From NCBI GenBank assembly GCA_013420905.1, contig JAAXNY010000005.1, positions 1,612,001 through 1,676,000 of the forward strand: a stretch of 64,000 bases of DNA, written 5' to 3'. A model generated the notes under the pieces. It did not search any database. It had not been told where the DNA came from and saw only the letters and a program-made list of their open reading frames with translations. Both the position numbers and the translations under genes were made by a program. Source of the DNA: Collybia mongolica (taxonomy: Eukaryota > Basidiomycota > Agaricomycetes > Agaricales > Clitocybaceae). Position 1 is the stretch's first letter, and every line of letters starts with the position of its first letter. Below are positions 47,102 through 57,690 of the stretch, piece after piece.

Positions 47102-50100
47102 TAGAACTTGATAAATTATTGACAGTGTTTTTTTGCAGAGGTTTGGGTGGGATAGTAGTGATTATGGCCATCGTAGTGAAAGAGTCCTGGACAGGTGGGG
47201 AGGGGCTGCTTGAATCCATGAGACTGTCTTCAGGTGATGAAAGTAAAATGTTTGATGATTTCTCAGAGACCTTAAGGGTCAGAGCAGGTACTGAAGAGGT
47301 GACAGAAACTGGTGCAATGAGTTTTGTGGTGGCAATAGGATTTGAAAATACAGCGTTGCTAAGTGGTAACAAAATAGGTGCAACATATTTTGCAAAGGAA
47401 GGAACTCACAGTGGATTTTTTTTCTGAGGGAACAGTTCAGTCAATAATGGCAACAACTGTTGTTCTGAAAGCTCACCAGTAATGGTTTTGGGTGTGCGCG
47501 GGGTGGCATCATGTCTTTTTCGGGTTCTTGTTGTTCAGAGGCAACGTCGCTTGTGGGGTTTGCAACTTTTGATTTCTTGCAATCAGGTGTTAGAGGCGCA
47601 ATTGAGGGTGATCATGATCATTTGAGCAGACAAGTAGCTGGGGTTTCATTCTTGACTTTAGCACTGTGACCTACATGTTTTCCATACCATGAGGAGTAAT
47701 TTTCAGTCGCAATCATATGTGCCTTCCAGTTGTTGGCACCATATGATAGTTTGGGGAATCGCTCACACATGTGGTGCTTGTAGTAGTTGTGTGCCTCAAG
47801 GTTCGCTTGTGCCCATGTAACTGGTGCAATTCTTTTGGTCAGGAGACTCTGCCAGAGGTGCTGAGCATGTTCACGAATTGCATTGACCCTATCACTGCTC
47901 ACCAGCTTACCATCTTCAGTTTCAATGTACCACGTCATTGTGTTTCCTGTGCTTTCGGAGGAGGCAAAACCCATTGATGTCTCCTTGCTCTTCTTGGCTG
48001 CAGTGAACTTTTTCTTCATCCAGTATTTGATTTCTTCATAATTGGCGGCATCAAGACAAGGAAGAGGAAATGGCTTGGAGGACCTTGATGATGGACCAGG
48101 AGATGAACTTGCAGAAAGCCCTTCAATTGCTGTTGTGAGGCTGTCTGTCGATGTCCTGTGTTCAAAGATATGTTAGATTGGTCATTTGAGGGGACTATAT
48201 GCACACTGAATCTTTTGTCCAATCTCATTTTGCGTATTCAGTAGCCTATCCTCCATGGTTTCAAGCTGTTTTTGCAGATAATGGTTCTGGCTACTGATGT
48301 TGTTGACTGTTGTTGTTAAATCCATTATCATAGCCCATATATTGGGTTGGGAGCGAACTGGGGAGTCCTGGAATAGCTTGGTGCCTGTAATGATTCAAAA
48401 ATAGGCAGAAGAAGCATATAGTGCTCACATTGTAGCATCCTGAATCCATCATAGTTGCAGGTAATTGTGCTTTGCTTCTCAAATCTGCTTCCTGATCATG
48501 ATTGTAGTACTTGGTCGAAGCCTGCAAAGATTGAGAAGGCCAGATATTGGGGAGAACATATCCAGGCCTTTTTCCAACAGATTCTAAAGGACTTGAAGGC
48601 ATAGTAGAATTTCGAAAATTGGGCAACATGAAGGGAGGAGAAGACATATTGAAGTTAGTGTTCTGCAATTGGGTTGTTTATTTCAAAGGTAGAACAAACA
48701 AACAAATGTTGCGTGGAAGTCAAGACAGCAGCAGTACTAAGTGCATGCCACTGCAAGCATCAATTCATATCTAGTTAATCTTCCTCAGGAATATCTTCTA
48801 CTATGCCTGCCATAATACTGACATCTAATCCAGGTTTTTCAATCACAAATACATGCCCTTCCCACTGATTGCCCAAAATCCATGTCAAGTGAGGAACAAT
48901 CACAACTACAGCCTCAATGCACTTCACGTCAATGACCACCACTGCTGTGTTGCCTTGATGTTGGCGAGACCACAATGTACCAGATGATTCAGAAAGAAGA
49001 TCTGCATCAGGGCGGCTGTAGAGTGATACCATGGCCAGTGTCTGGGTAATACCACCAGCTAAATTGAAGCGGAAGTAGTACCATACATCACCAAATTCAA
49101 TATCATTGTTGTAATGCAGCTAAAGTTCAAACATTTGAGGTCAGCATGCACTATTCATAATACAAAAGAGGCTATTGTTGCACACCTTTACCCAGCATGC
49201 TGTTCTGATCTTTCCAAGTGGTTTGAGACCTTCTTTCCACAATGATCAAGCAACCTGTCCATGGGGTAGTAGTAGATGAGACCATCGAATAACAGTGGGA
49301 ACCCAATCATTTGGGATGTTGTCTAGACCACAATGTTCATTGTTCTCTAAGGAAGGGGGAGAGCAGCTGATTCAGAGTCTGTGACCTCTTGTGCACATGA
49401 ATCCTTTGCACAGAGCAAGACATAGCCATGGCCCAGATCTATACTTCCATAAGGCAACAATTCCTGTTTATGTGCCTCTTCATTGAGTTGGGGAAACATG
49501 GCCTTTAAGCAAACAACTTCTGCTCTTTCTACTGCTTGCTGTGAAAGATTAGCATAGGGAGTTGAGTCCTGCTTGATTTCTGCTGTGAGGTTTCCAATAT
49601 TCCACTCCATGGTCCACTGTGATGATGCAATGCCAGGTCCAACATGGAATGCTTCAGGTGCAACATGTGACAACACATGAACAATTGGGTGAACATAATG
49701 GAGCCTGTCTGCTCTGCGTTGGACGTAAAGAGCCTCATACTCAGCAATAAATTCAATGAGGTATTGATGGGCCAAGGGTAGTTGATCTGTTGTACAGATG
49801 CACCTCTGATAAATCAAATGTATGCCAGCAACAAGCTTGCAGTAAGATTTCCAAAATTCATTGGGCAGAACTCCATAGAATAACCCTGGTCCAAGGCCAA
49901 ATAAATAAAGGAGAAATTCTCATGCCTTGTATCCGCTGTTAATCTTTTCAGCGGGATTGTGTGGGGGTCGGTCAAAGGAGCCTGGAAGATAAGGTGTAGA
50001 CTGGGTGACATCCAACCCATGCACTTGCCATGTATCACCAACCAAAACAGCCCAAGGCCATGATGCAATTGAGTCTGAGGTCTTCGAGCATTCAATTTTG

Positions 50101-50301
50101 CCTCACCAGAGGCCAATCATGAGATCTGCAATGTTGAGCACTAGGTGCATGATGTCACAGGGAAACATTGTAGGAATACCAAGGTATGTTCCATTGGGAA
50201 GGCCACTCAGAATACTTGGTTTGCAGATACCCATTTCGTGGCGCAAAAATTCATAGTCAGTCTGATTGCGTGCATTGCAAACACATTGGAGACTGTCCAT
50301 A

Positions 50302-50308
50302 TACTGTA
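50302..50308. other. Probable Tc1-type excision footprint TACTGTA
   Basis: TACTGTA immediately precedes element B, which begins CAGTAGG. Tc1-type excision commonly leaves TA plus three terminal bases plus TA. Removing element B with one TA leaves the Tnp2 frame shifted; also removing the five extra bases of the footprint restores it (VKYMDSLQCVCNARN). Confidence 0.55.
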
Positions 50309-51922
50309 CAGTAGGCAACAAAACTGTTTCAATGTTTTCACATTCTGTAAAGATGCATCCATATGTCAGAAAATAAAATTGGAAAAATATGAAAAAATTA
50401 CAGAAGCTGCATTGATGTCATATAATGTTGCTTACATAATTTCTTTGTACCACTTCCATTTTTGGTAGCAAAATCACAGGATACATACAAAGCCATCATT
50501 GAAACGGTTTTGTTGCCCATTGTAAAAAAATAAGAAAGTGCTGAGATCTTAACTGCAGTCACATGACTTTGTTTATTGTTTAATGTATTAAACAAAGTCA
50601 TGTGACTTGCTCATGTTTTAGTATAAATACAGAGTGTTCAAGTGCTCTAATGTCCCCAAACACACTATGCGATCTCTTACCCCTGCTTAGTGCTCTCATG
50701 TCATCACACTGCTTGATGCAGGCACTTCTGGCCACCAGATCCACAAGATCACTGGCTTCTCCATTGCTACTATCTCTAGGATCCGCTCTCAGTATTGTTC
50801 TGAGCTCCCAAAGTCCTTTGGTGGCTGTCCTTCCAAGCTCACTTCTGCCAATATTAGCTATGCAAAGTGCATCATTCGCATGGGCAAGGCTGATAATGCA
50901 GTCCAAGTCACCAAAGCTCTTCAAGATGTCACCAACCAATCCATTTCCTCCCAAACTATTCGTTGCAACTTGAAAAAGCATGGTTTACGGCCTGCAGTAA
51001 AACAAAAACGGCCTCTTCTCAAAACCTGTCATAGGAGGGATCGGTTGGACTTTGCAGAAAGGCACAAGGAGTGGACTCTGGAGGACTGGAAAAGGGTTAT
51101 TTGGTCTGATGAAACCAAAATTAACTGTCTGGGGTCAGATGGAAGGAAATGGATCTGGAAAGAGGTAGGGGAGCAGTTGAGTGATAGGATTGTAGAGGGG
51201 ACACTGAAGTTTGGAGGTGGTAATGTGATGGTATGGGGCTGCATGGGGTGGGATGGGGTTGGATATGCAACCAGGATTGAGGGAAAGATGGATGCAGACC
51301 TCTATGTATCCATCATGGAGGGTGAGCTTCAAGATTCCCTTCATCACTATGGGAAAACCCCTGCCAATATCATCTTCCAGCAGGACAATGACCCCAAACA
51401 CACAAGCAAGAAGGCCCAGAACTGGTTCAAGGACAATGGTTTCAATGTTATGAAGTGGCCTGCACAGTCACCTGACATGAATCCTATTGAACATCTTTGG
51501 CATCACCTCAAAATAAAGCTCAATGAATATGAAAATCCTCCACACAGCCAGCATGAGCTTTGGGAGCGAGTGGAGAAGGAGTGGGAAGCAATAGATAAGT
51601 CTGTCTGTCAAGGATTGATTGAGAGCATGCCTAGACGTATTGCTGCAGTGTTGAGGGCCAAAGGAGGATATACCAAGTACTAGTTTTACCACTTTCTTAC
51701 TTTTTAATGATGGGCAACAAAACTGTTTCAATGATGGCTTTGTATGTATCATGTGATTTTGCTACCAAAAATGGAAGTGGTGCAAAGACATTATGTAAGC
51801 AACATTATATGACATCAATGCAGCTTCTGTAATTTTTTCATATTTTTCCAATTTTTATTTTCTGACATATGGATGCATCTTTACAGAATGTGAAAACATT
51901 GAAACAGTTTTGTTGCCTACTG
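50309..51922 (+). mobile_element. Tc1/mariner element B
   Basis: A 1614-bp element with TA at both sides (50307-50308 and 51923-51924). Arms 50309-50520 and 51711-51922 are 212 bp each, inverted copies of one another with few differences. Each starts CAGTAGGCAACAAAACTG and ends with an inverted copy of GGCAACAAAACTGTTTCAAT. The sequence is unrelated to element A's arms but the design is the same. It is inserted in the Tnp2 transposase pseudogene. Confidence 0.92.
50667..51683 (+). pseudogene. Tc1-like transposase with one premature stop
   Basis: From the ATG at 50667 the frame encodes a full 338-codon Tc1-type transposase, except for a TAG at 50688-50690, the eighth codon, where element A's relative has Gln (TPA-stop-CSHVITLLDAG aligns with STAQHNTVVSLLNEG). 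The rest is open: HQIHKITGFSIATISRI, WSDETKINCLGSDGRKWIWK, GGGNVMVWGCMGWDGVGYA, FQQDNDPKHTSKKAQNWF and SPDMNPIEHLWHHLKIKL, with DD34E spacing. An ATG at 50880 would restart translation but would lack most of the DNA-binding domain. Confidence 0.88.
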
Positions 51923-53774
51923 TATTTAACCTTGTCAATAGGGCGCACAATATGTGGTGGAACGTTGTCATGATCACATCCCACAACATGATAATTGTTG
52001 GGCTTAGATAGGACAGGGTAGTGCATCAGGGCACCAGGTTTATGACAACCTGTGAGTCCACACCAAAACCGGCATCCGACTTTTCCAGAGTGTCTGACGA
52101 GTCCATTCAAATACACCATCCCTGGTCCATCTGCAGTTGCGAGAACAATATAAAGCCATGAGATGACCTTCTTACAGTATGAGGCATCCCAGACAGGAAG
52201 GCCACCTTCCTTGTTGATGGCTGCGATATGATGAAACCCAACAAAATTGAAGGAATCAACAATCTTGATTTCGTTGGGCCCAGGCATGATGCTTCCAGGA
52301 ACAATGTACTGCTTTTTATACCTGAGATTTGGAGAGAAGCTGACAATGATCCAAATGGAAATCCAGCAGTCAGAGGCCTTGTTCCAATAGATCTGCATGC
52401 CGTCAAAGGAAAACATTAGCACCATGTCATGTTCAAGAATATCCTTATCATTGATGGCATCGAGGATATCAGTCCCGCAGACAATGTCATCCACAAGTTC
52501 AATAACTCAGTTTTGTATCTGTTCCTCAAGGAGTTCTGTTGCCTGTGACCAAAAGTAGTCCATCTCAACTGCAGTTTTGTATGAGCGCTTCAGAGCCTGA
52601 ATCACAGGTCCTATTGGAATTGTGTAAAACTGCTGCTGTGGTTTCTCTGTCCCTAGCTCAAAGTGTGACTTGCCACAATGATGACATGAGACCTTGTTGG
52701 CAAATGACCCTGTATAAGCATGGCAGGAATTTGGACACATGTCACAGATAATTGGGGTGATACCTGTAAGTTTTTTGATCTGTCATTTGAGCTGGTAGAA
52801 TGAGAAAGGTTTGTTATCAGGATTTCTGGTGTGAATTGTTTCAATCATTTGGTCATATAATTTTGCTGAATTTATTCCATCAAGGAACAGACGGAGGCAC
52901 ATGAATAGGTCAATATCATTCTCGGGGTCCAGGTCCAGAGATTCTTCTGGCGGGTTCAATAGCATTGCAATAGCTTCGTCAGAGAGATCACCATTGTAAA
53001 GTGTTGCATTTTTGAGGGCTTCAATGAACTGCTGTGTAATTTTGACATCCTTGATACGGCTATAGGTGGTTGCAGGATCTTCTTCAACATTAGCTTGGTG
53101 GTCAATAACAGAGGTTTGATGTAGATCCTCTTCATTCAACATGTCAAGACTCCCTGGGTCTGGATGCATTGCTTGAGACTGGAGAGGAACTATATGCGGA
53201 TCATGTTGATTCTAGGTTCAATAAATGTTGAGTTCTGGTATCATGATGAGAATATACACCCCACTGTGGTACTGGCTGGGTTTGGACCACCTAGTTCAGC
53301 ATTATTACCCTCAAACAATTGCGGAAGCCATAGACAGTCATCTGGTTGCTCAGGAAGCAGTTCGTCATCCACAGAATGCTCTCCTACATGTGTTATAAGC
53401 ACTCAATTCAACCTCCGTGGTTCTTGTGTAGCTCCTATGGCCAGGTACTGGTCAGTATTGTCACAACACATGATAGTGGCATGTCTATAGTAAGTCGACA
53501 GAGTAACTTCTCGTAAAGTTTTGCAATATTGGGGACAGTCACAAAAATAACTCTTGACACCTTTTGAGCATGCCATGGGTGTGGGGAACAGACCAAGATG
53601 TTTAGTGGAACGAGGTGAGGAGAAGTCTGGATTGTACCAGCTAATTTACATGTCAGATATAAGTTACGATGATGATGTCAAGGAAGTTGTCATTCAGATT
53701 ATGTTGAGTGGAAGTTGTCAATATCACCCATCTCGGCTCGATGGGTCCTGTTTGGCTCTGTCCAGCTCACTCTG

Positions 53775-54075
53775 GCTCAACCAGCTTTTCACTGGGGTCC
53801 AGGATCGGAAGACCTGACACCTCTTGAACTTGTGATTATCATGCGTGATTCGCTAAGACCTTTGTGATAACAGTGTCAATCAAACAAAAAGCCAATATAT
53901 ATTAATCAGAGACAAACATCAGGCATCCCAATATGGATGCCCTTCTGACTCCGGAGTCATGTGCAATGCAAGTCATTCCATTTCAGACGGTCATGACTTG
54001 TCCTGACTTGTCATCAAAAAGTCGTCAAGCCACTTTTGATGACTGTCACCTTAAAGTCATGACTGGCCAACACTG
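53775..54075 (-). repeat. Right terminal arm with TGAC/GTCA motif cluster
   Basis: Reading inward from 54075: tip CAGTGTTGGCCAGTCATGAC, about nine TGAC or GTCA tetramers down to 53980, then the 30-bp subterminal repeat at 53797-53826 and the 22-bp repeat at 53775-53796. Both internal repeats match the left arm in inverted orientation. Confidence 0.55.
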
Positions 54076-54083
54076 AAAAATAG
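54076..54083. repeat. Target-site duplication AAAAATAG, right copy
   Basis: An exact copy of the octamer at 43934-43941, directly after the right tip ...CCAACACTG. Confidence 0.65.
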
Positions 54084-54300
54084 GGAGAACTCAAATTGGA
54101 TCACTGAAATCCTGGAAACATTACTGGCAGCTCAGGCTGGTGCTGTACTAAGTGCGAACACCAACCCTTGGACAATCTCTGACCTCTCTGACCCCAAGCA
54201 GGACCTGGTGTCAATGGTAGACCCGCATAATCCTCGGACGAGTTTTCTGTAACCCTAGGTGTCTATATAAGATTAACCAGCTCCGCATCTTTGAGTGCTA

Positions 54301-55296
54301 CTATCATGTGTTGGGAGTTTCAAAACTTTTACTAAATCACGAATAGGGAAACATCGACAACACCTTTTAACAATCGGACTTTTGGAGTCGATGCAATAGT
54401 ATATGAAATATCCCCCTGAAGTGTTACTTTAATAGAAGGTGGATGGGTGGTTGTGTCGGAAGAAAGCCGATTGCGCAGGTCCAAAAAATTGGGAGTTTCA
54501 AAACTTTCGTCACGGATTGTCACGCTGACTCATACAGCCGGTCGCATCTCCGCTTTGGCAGTGTTGACTTGTTCAAACTTGAATACGACGACATCCAGTC
54601 GGTAGTATAGATGAACTATGTACATTAGTCTGCTGAGGGGGTACATGTTTTCCCTGAAAACGGTTGCGAACAGTGTGGTAAGGAAGAGCAACACCAGTGC
54701 GAGCCTTGATTTCGCGAATGACATGCGAGATGTTGGGTTTGGCCTGGGCACGAAGCTGGGTGCATGCCTCTTGGATGAGCTTTTCAACATTGGGGCTGAT
54801 AGTAACTCTCCTAGGAGGCATGCACCCTGTGCCATGGGAGGCCTTTACAGTAGAGCCAAGGACTGTAACTCGAAAATAAACAAAACACGACGCGACGCGT
54901 CTGAGGGGCGGACTTTAAAATCTGATGCGCGTCGAGCCACCTTGTCACGCAAATTCGCCCTTTCGTCTGTATCGTCCCTCATACTTCTCTAAATGCTCTA
55001 TTATTTCATATTTAATTTTAATGATATACGTAGATGATATCTTGAAAGTTTTACGGTATTGTGTTGGGAAATGCTTAAATCCGCGACTGTTTTAATCAAA
55101 AATTGAGTCATCCCATGCAATATCAGCAAGATCGTGAAGCAACCACAACGAAACTTCTTGATTTCTTTTGTGATCCATGATTGTGTAGTATATAGGTGAT
55201 ATGCCCAAGCAAAGATCAGCTAATTTGCTGCGGCGATCCCTTAAAAACCTGCATTTTGAAACTCTCTGGTATTTTGAAACCCATAACACGTGATAG
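54301..55296 (-). mobile_element. Deleted pogo-like element with TA duplication
   Basis: The left end CTATCATGTGTTGGGAGTTT and the reverse complement of the right end CTATCACGTGTTATGGGTTT are inverted repeats of about 27 bp with few mismatches, flanked by TA (54299-54300 and 55297-55298). The motif GGGAGTTTCAAAACTTT recurs at 54313 and about 54490, and TTTTGAAA-type copies recur near the right end. The element is 996 bp and contains only the start of a transposase, so it is an internally deleted, non-autonomous copy. Confidence 0.7.
54573..54821 (-). pseudogene. N-terminal HTH fragment of a pogo-type transposase
   Basis: 82 codons starting MPPRRVTISPNVEKLIQEAC. The segment KPNISHVIREIKARTG plus VALPYHTVRNRFQGK is a psq-type helix-turn-helix as in fungal pogo/Fot transposases. 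The frame stops soon after and no DDE domain follows within the element. Confidence 0.6.
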
Positions 55297-55323
55297 TAGG
55301 TCCTATTCAGCTTCCTTCCACTG

Positions 55324-55683
55324 ATGGATATTGCGAAAAGAACGTACGATATTTACCAGGCTAGCCAACGGGACCCCCTGTCCCGTTACTTTCGACTGGA
55401 GAAGTCCAGCGAAACGCAGAACAAAGCCTTACGTATCACATCCGCCCCCACCCAACCTTATCCTGCGCGAAAGAGCTCCCAACCAAAAGCCCCTTTGCAA
55501 CGCCCGTTCGCACCCTTGGATATGACCACCCATCGAAACGTATTCCCCTACTCGCCTTACAACACTACAAGCAACCCCAAAAATTACACCTCTTCTGGAC
55601 TCTGCAAACCACTTGGTTGCCAACTTGGTTTGAGTAATGCTTCCCTCGCTGTGCCAGAAGCTATCGCAGCAACACAATATTGA
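55324..55683 (+). CDS. Hypothetical protein, 119 aa
   Basis: A single open frame starting MDIAKRTYDIYQASQRDPLS. It is rich in Pro, Ser, Thr and Tyr, with no transmembrane segment, signal peptide or domain I recognise. It begins 26 bp from the end of the pogo-like element. It may be a small lineage-specific gene or a chance frame. Confidence 0.3.
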   Translation: MDIAKRTYDIYQASQRDPLSRYFRLEKSSETQNKALRITSAPTQPYPARKSSQPKAPLQRPFAPLDMTTHRNVFPYSPYNTTSNPKNYTSSGLCKPLGCQLGLSNASLAVPEAIAATQY

Positions 55684-56813
55684 CCTCCATATAATTAACC
55701 TTGCATCCAATCTCATGCTTTAAAACAAAGTTCACAACAACTTCTCGCCGTCATGTCGATGCTATCTGATGCGTGTTTGCTGCCCCAAAGCCACTTTTGC
55801 AAATATTATCTAACATAGTTGCTGGTATTCACCTTCTGAATCCGGACTGCTGAGAGACTCTTCTGTACTATCTCTTTTTGGTTTTCTACTTGGGTCGTAC
55901 CAGATATCTCTGTGATGTTTTCTCCTTCTCGACGATGATTAGGAGAATGCTGAACATTACGAGCAGGTCGACCGTCTAATTTCACTCTTCGATTTCGTTG
56001 GGTCTCTTACTAAAATACACAGAAACCTTGGAAGCATTTGTCTAATAACCTCCGGAACACTGTTCAAGTAGCATACGATCAGATATTATATGCCTCTAAG
56101 CCTCTTTCTCTTTCGTACGAGTTCGATCCGTTAAACCTGAATGTTCAAGCATGACAAAGTCCCACCACTACCCCTACACACTCAATCTATTACTTTACTA
56201 GACCTCATCGATTTTATCCCATTCCGCATAACCCAGACTGCTCACCACCAGTATATTACACCCATTAGCAATACGCTTTACTGCCATTTTAAAGGATTTA
56301 TGAATTAGATACGCCGTCGCACGCTGCTGAACTCTTTGATCACTAATACAATGATATGTCAAATTTCTGGAGGTTCGGTTCGGGAGGTAAGTAGTAAATT
56401 TGATGTGTTGCGGACAGAATAGATCCAGTTGCTGAGAAATGACTCAAGCAGGATTAGGGATGGCATCCCTGGCAAATCATGTCTTCGGCATGAAATATTT
56501 GACTACGCAGCCGTTTAGGCTTTGCCAACATAGAAATATCGCGACATCTTAGCACTTGCACGAAATTGTCAGTGACAATACAATTTCAGAGTCGTGCAGT
56601 CCACACGGGTTCGCGAAGAAATTATTTGGGTTCATGGGTGGTTGTGACTTGGAGTAAGGAAAAAGGAGGTTGCGTGCTGTCATGGATGTCACGGAGGAGT
56701 CTGAAGGCTAATCCCAGAATATTCGATCTATGACGGCGCGCGCGAGGCGTAATAATATCGTGACGCGCTGATTGTAGACGTCTCCATTGCAGGTTGTGAA
56801 TCACATATTTAAA
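55684..56813. other. Intergenic, no gene recognised
   Basis: 1.1 kb without any open frame longer than 60 codons. The sequence is AT-rich in places; nothing is supported. Confidence 0.5.
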
Positions 56814-57690
56814 TCAGAGTTTCAAGTTCTTCAACTGTCCGATGGTGGACACAGACTTTCCTTGAAGTAGAACCTCTCCGGCTTGCGTAGTGTTGTCTTT
56901 CTGATCCTTGATGAGCTGGCTGAATGCCTTGAACTGGGGGTGGGCTGCGCTGCCAATGAGCTGGAACCCGAGGCTCTCGCTGGTGGTAATCCAGGCGCCC
57001 TCTTGACGGAGGCGGGTGAGCGCAATGGGGACCTCGAAACTATTGGCCGAGGAAACGCCATCAGCAACAATGTAAATGTCGAGGGGCTCCTGTCGAGACA
57101 TTGACAAGATTGAGAGGGCGGTTTGGGTGACGCAAATGTGGGCCTGTCGACTGTAAGTGATCTTGGCAGATGCAGGGACCAATGCGCGTGTACCTCGATG
57201 CCAAATATGACAGCAGACTTCAAAGAGGGGCGAGATTCAAGGATCGCGCGCACCTCGGGTACGAACATCGAGAACTCCTTCTTGTCAAACGGCCCGTGTA
57301 ACAAGGGCCCCAATGCCTCGAGATCTATGGATGGATCCGTTGGACCCAGAGCTACAGATAGAGGTTAAGGGATGTGGTCAAAATGCAGAAGGCGATCGTA
57401 GTACCCTTGGCATACTGTGTCGTACAAACCACCTCAATTCCCAGAATCTGCGCACGTCAGATTGCATCAGTCAACGGCGGCTATGGTGCAGCTTACCTTG
57501 GCGAACTTGAGAAGTTTGTTGGTTGTGCTTATTACCTGGTCAAAGCCATGTATAGCTGATCCTGAGCCATGACAGGACGTGTTGGGTGATGATCTATCGC
57601 AGAGCCGCTATTTAAAAATCTTAGCTCACTGAATTTTGTTTGGATATCACAAAGAAGGAAGATGGTTGATTCCGGTGTTGGGGTTGGCAT
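56814..57690 (-). CDS. Isochorismatase-family cysteine hydrolase
   Basis: These proteins belong to the isochorismatase-like (ISOC1/2, nicotinamidase-related) hydrolases. Exon 1 starts MPTPTPESTIFLLCDIQTKF with the catalytic Asp. It splices to TIHGFDQVISTTNKLLKFAK, then ILGIEVVCTTQYAK, then LGPTDPSIDLEALGPLLHG with FDKKEFSMFVPEVRAI (candidate catalytic Lys). SLKSAVIFGIE joins VHACVTQTALSIL, which carries the nucleophilic Cys. DIYIVADGVSSANSFEVPIA and GAWITTSESLGFQLIG complete the fold. About 205 residues, normal for the ISOC2 subgroup. The physiological substrate is not known for these proteins. Confidence 0.9.

Larger units (their letters stand above)
45217..48668 (-). pseudogene. Companion ORF of the Tnp2 element, interrupted by Tc1 element A
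   Basis: Minus-strand exons include 48291-48668 (start MQNTNFNMSSPPFMLPNF), 47618-48019 (NTMTWYIETEDGKLVSSDRV, HAQHLWQSLLTKRIAPVTWA and WKAHMIATENYSSWYGKHVG) and 47103 up to about 47372 (Ser/Thr/Pro-rich). After the inserted element come LKKAKAGNTNNAK, then CKHAWIQGNPMGTEDEFSKH and a final DFVQQVKTK. The WYIET...W...SWY pattern is, from memory, like hypothetical proteins found beside Tnp2 transposases in mushrooms; its function is unknown. Element A sits in an exon: removing it and one TA copy leaves an open frame across the site. Some exon joins are uncertain. Confidence 0.5.
48775..53576 (-). pseudogene. Tnp2-like transposase, decayed and split by element B
   Basis: The start MACSKGVKSYFCDCPQYCK has the cysteine motif usual in these mushroom transposases. 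Then come SFYQLK, KKLTGITPIICDMCPNSCHA, YTIPIGPVIQALKRSYKTA, DDIVCGTDILDAINDKDILE, MVLMFSFDGMQIYWNKASDC, YIVPGSIMPGPNEIKIVDS, ATADGPGMVYLNGLVRHSGK and VGCDHDNVPPHIV. After the insertion: LRHEMGICKPSILSGLPNG, FPCDIMHLVLNIADLMIGLW, STPYLPGSFDRPPHNPAEKI, LFGLGPGLFYGVLPNEFWKS, PYANLSQQAVERAEVVCLKA and the C-terminal FVIEKPGLDVSIMAGIVEDI. In-frame TGA stops lie at 52783-52785, 52507-52509, 50103-50105 and 49920-49922; another is at 49246-49248 after a frameshift in a C-run near 49349-49365. Confidence 0.85.
43942..54075 (-). mobile_element. Decayed Tnp2-type DNA transposon with nested insertions
   Basis: The left tip CCGTGTTGGCCAAGTC and the reverse complement of the right tip CAGTGTTGGCCAGTC form an inverted repeat of about 15 bp, and both are flanked by AAAAATAG. 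Farther in, a second inverted pair of 30 bp with one mismatch (about 44064-44093 and 53797-53826) and a third of 22 bp (44772-44793 and 53775-53796) support one element. The cargo lies on the minus strand: a Tnp2-like transposase pseudogene and a companion ORF. Two Tc1-type elements and a 678-bp stretch in the left arm are later insertions. Without the two Tc1 elements it would be about 6.9 kb. An 8-bp duplication is not what CACTA/Tnp2 elements usually make (2-3 bp), so classification is open. Outer boundaries are inferred from repeats only. Confidence 0.65.

Noticed and set aside
44765..53803. 7-bp repeat GTCCAGG next to CCCAGTGAAAAGC repeats, taken as a target duplication of a smaller element
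   Set aside because: The right-hand GTCCAGG is the end of the 30-bp subterminal inverted repeat, whose true partner is CCTGGAC at 44087-44093; the outer 8-bp duplication explains the structure better.
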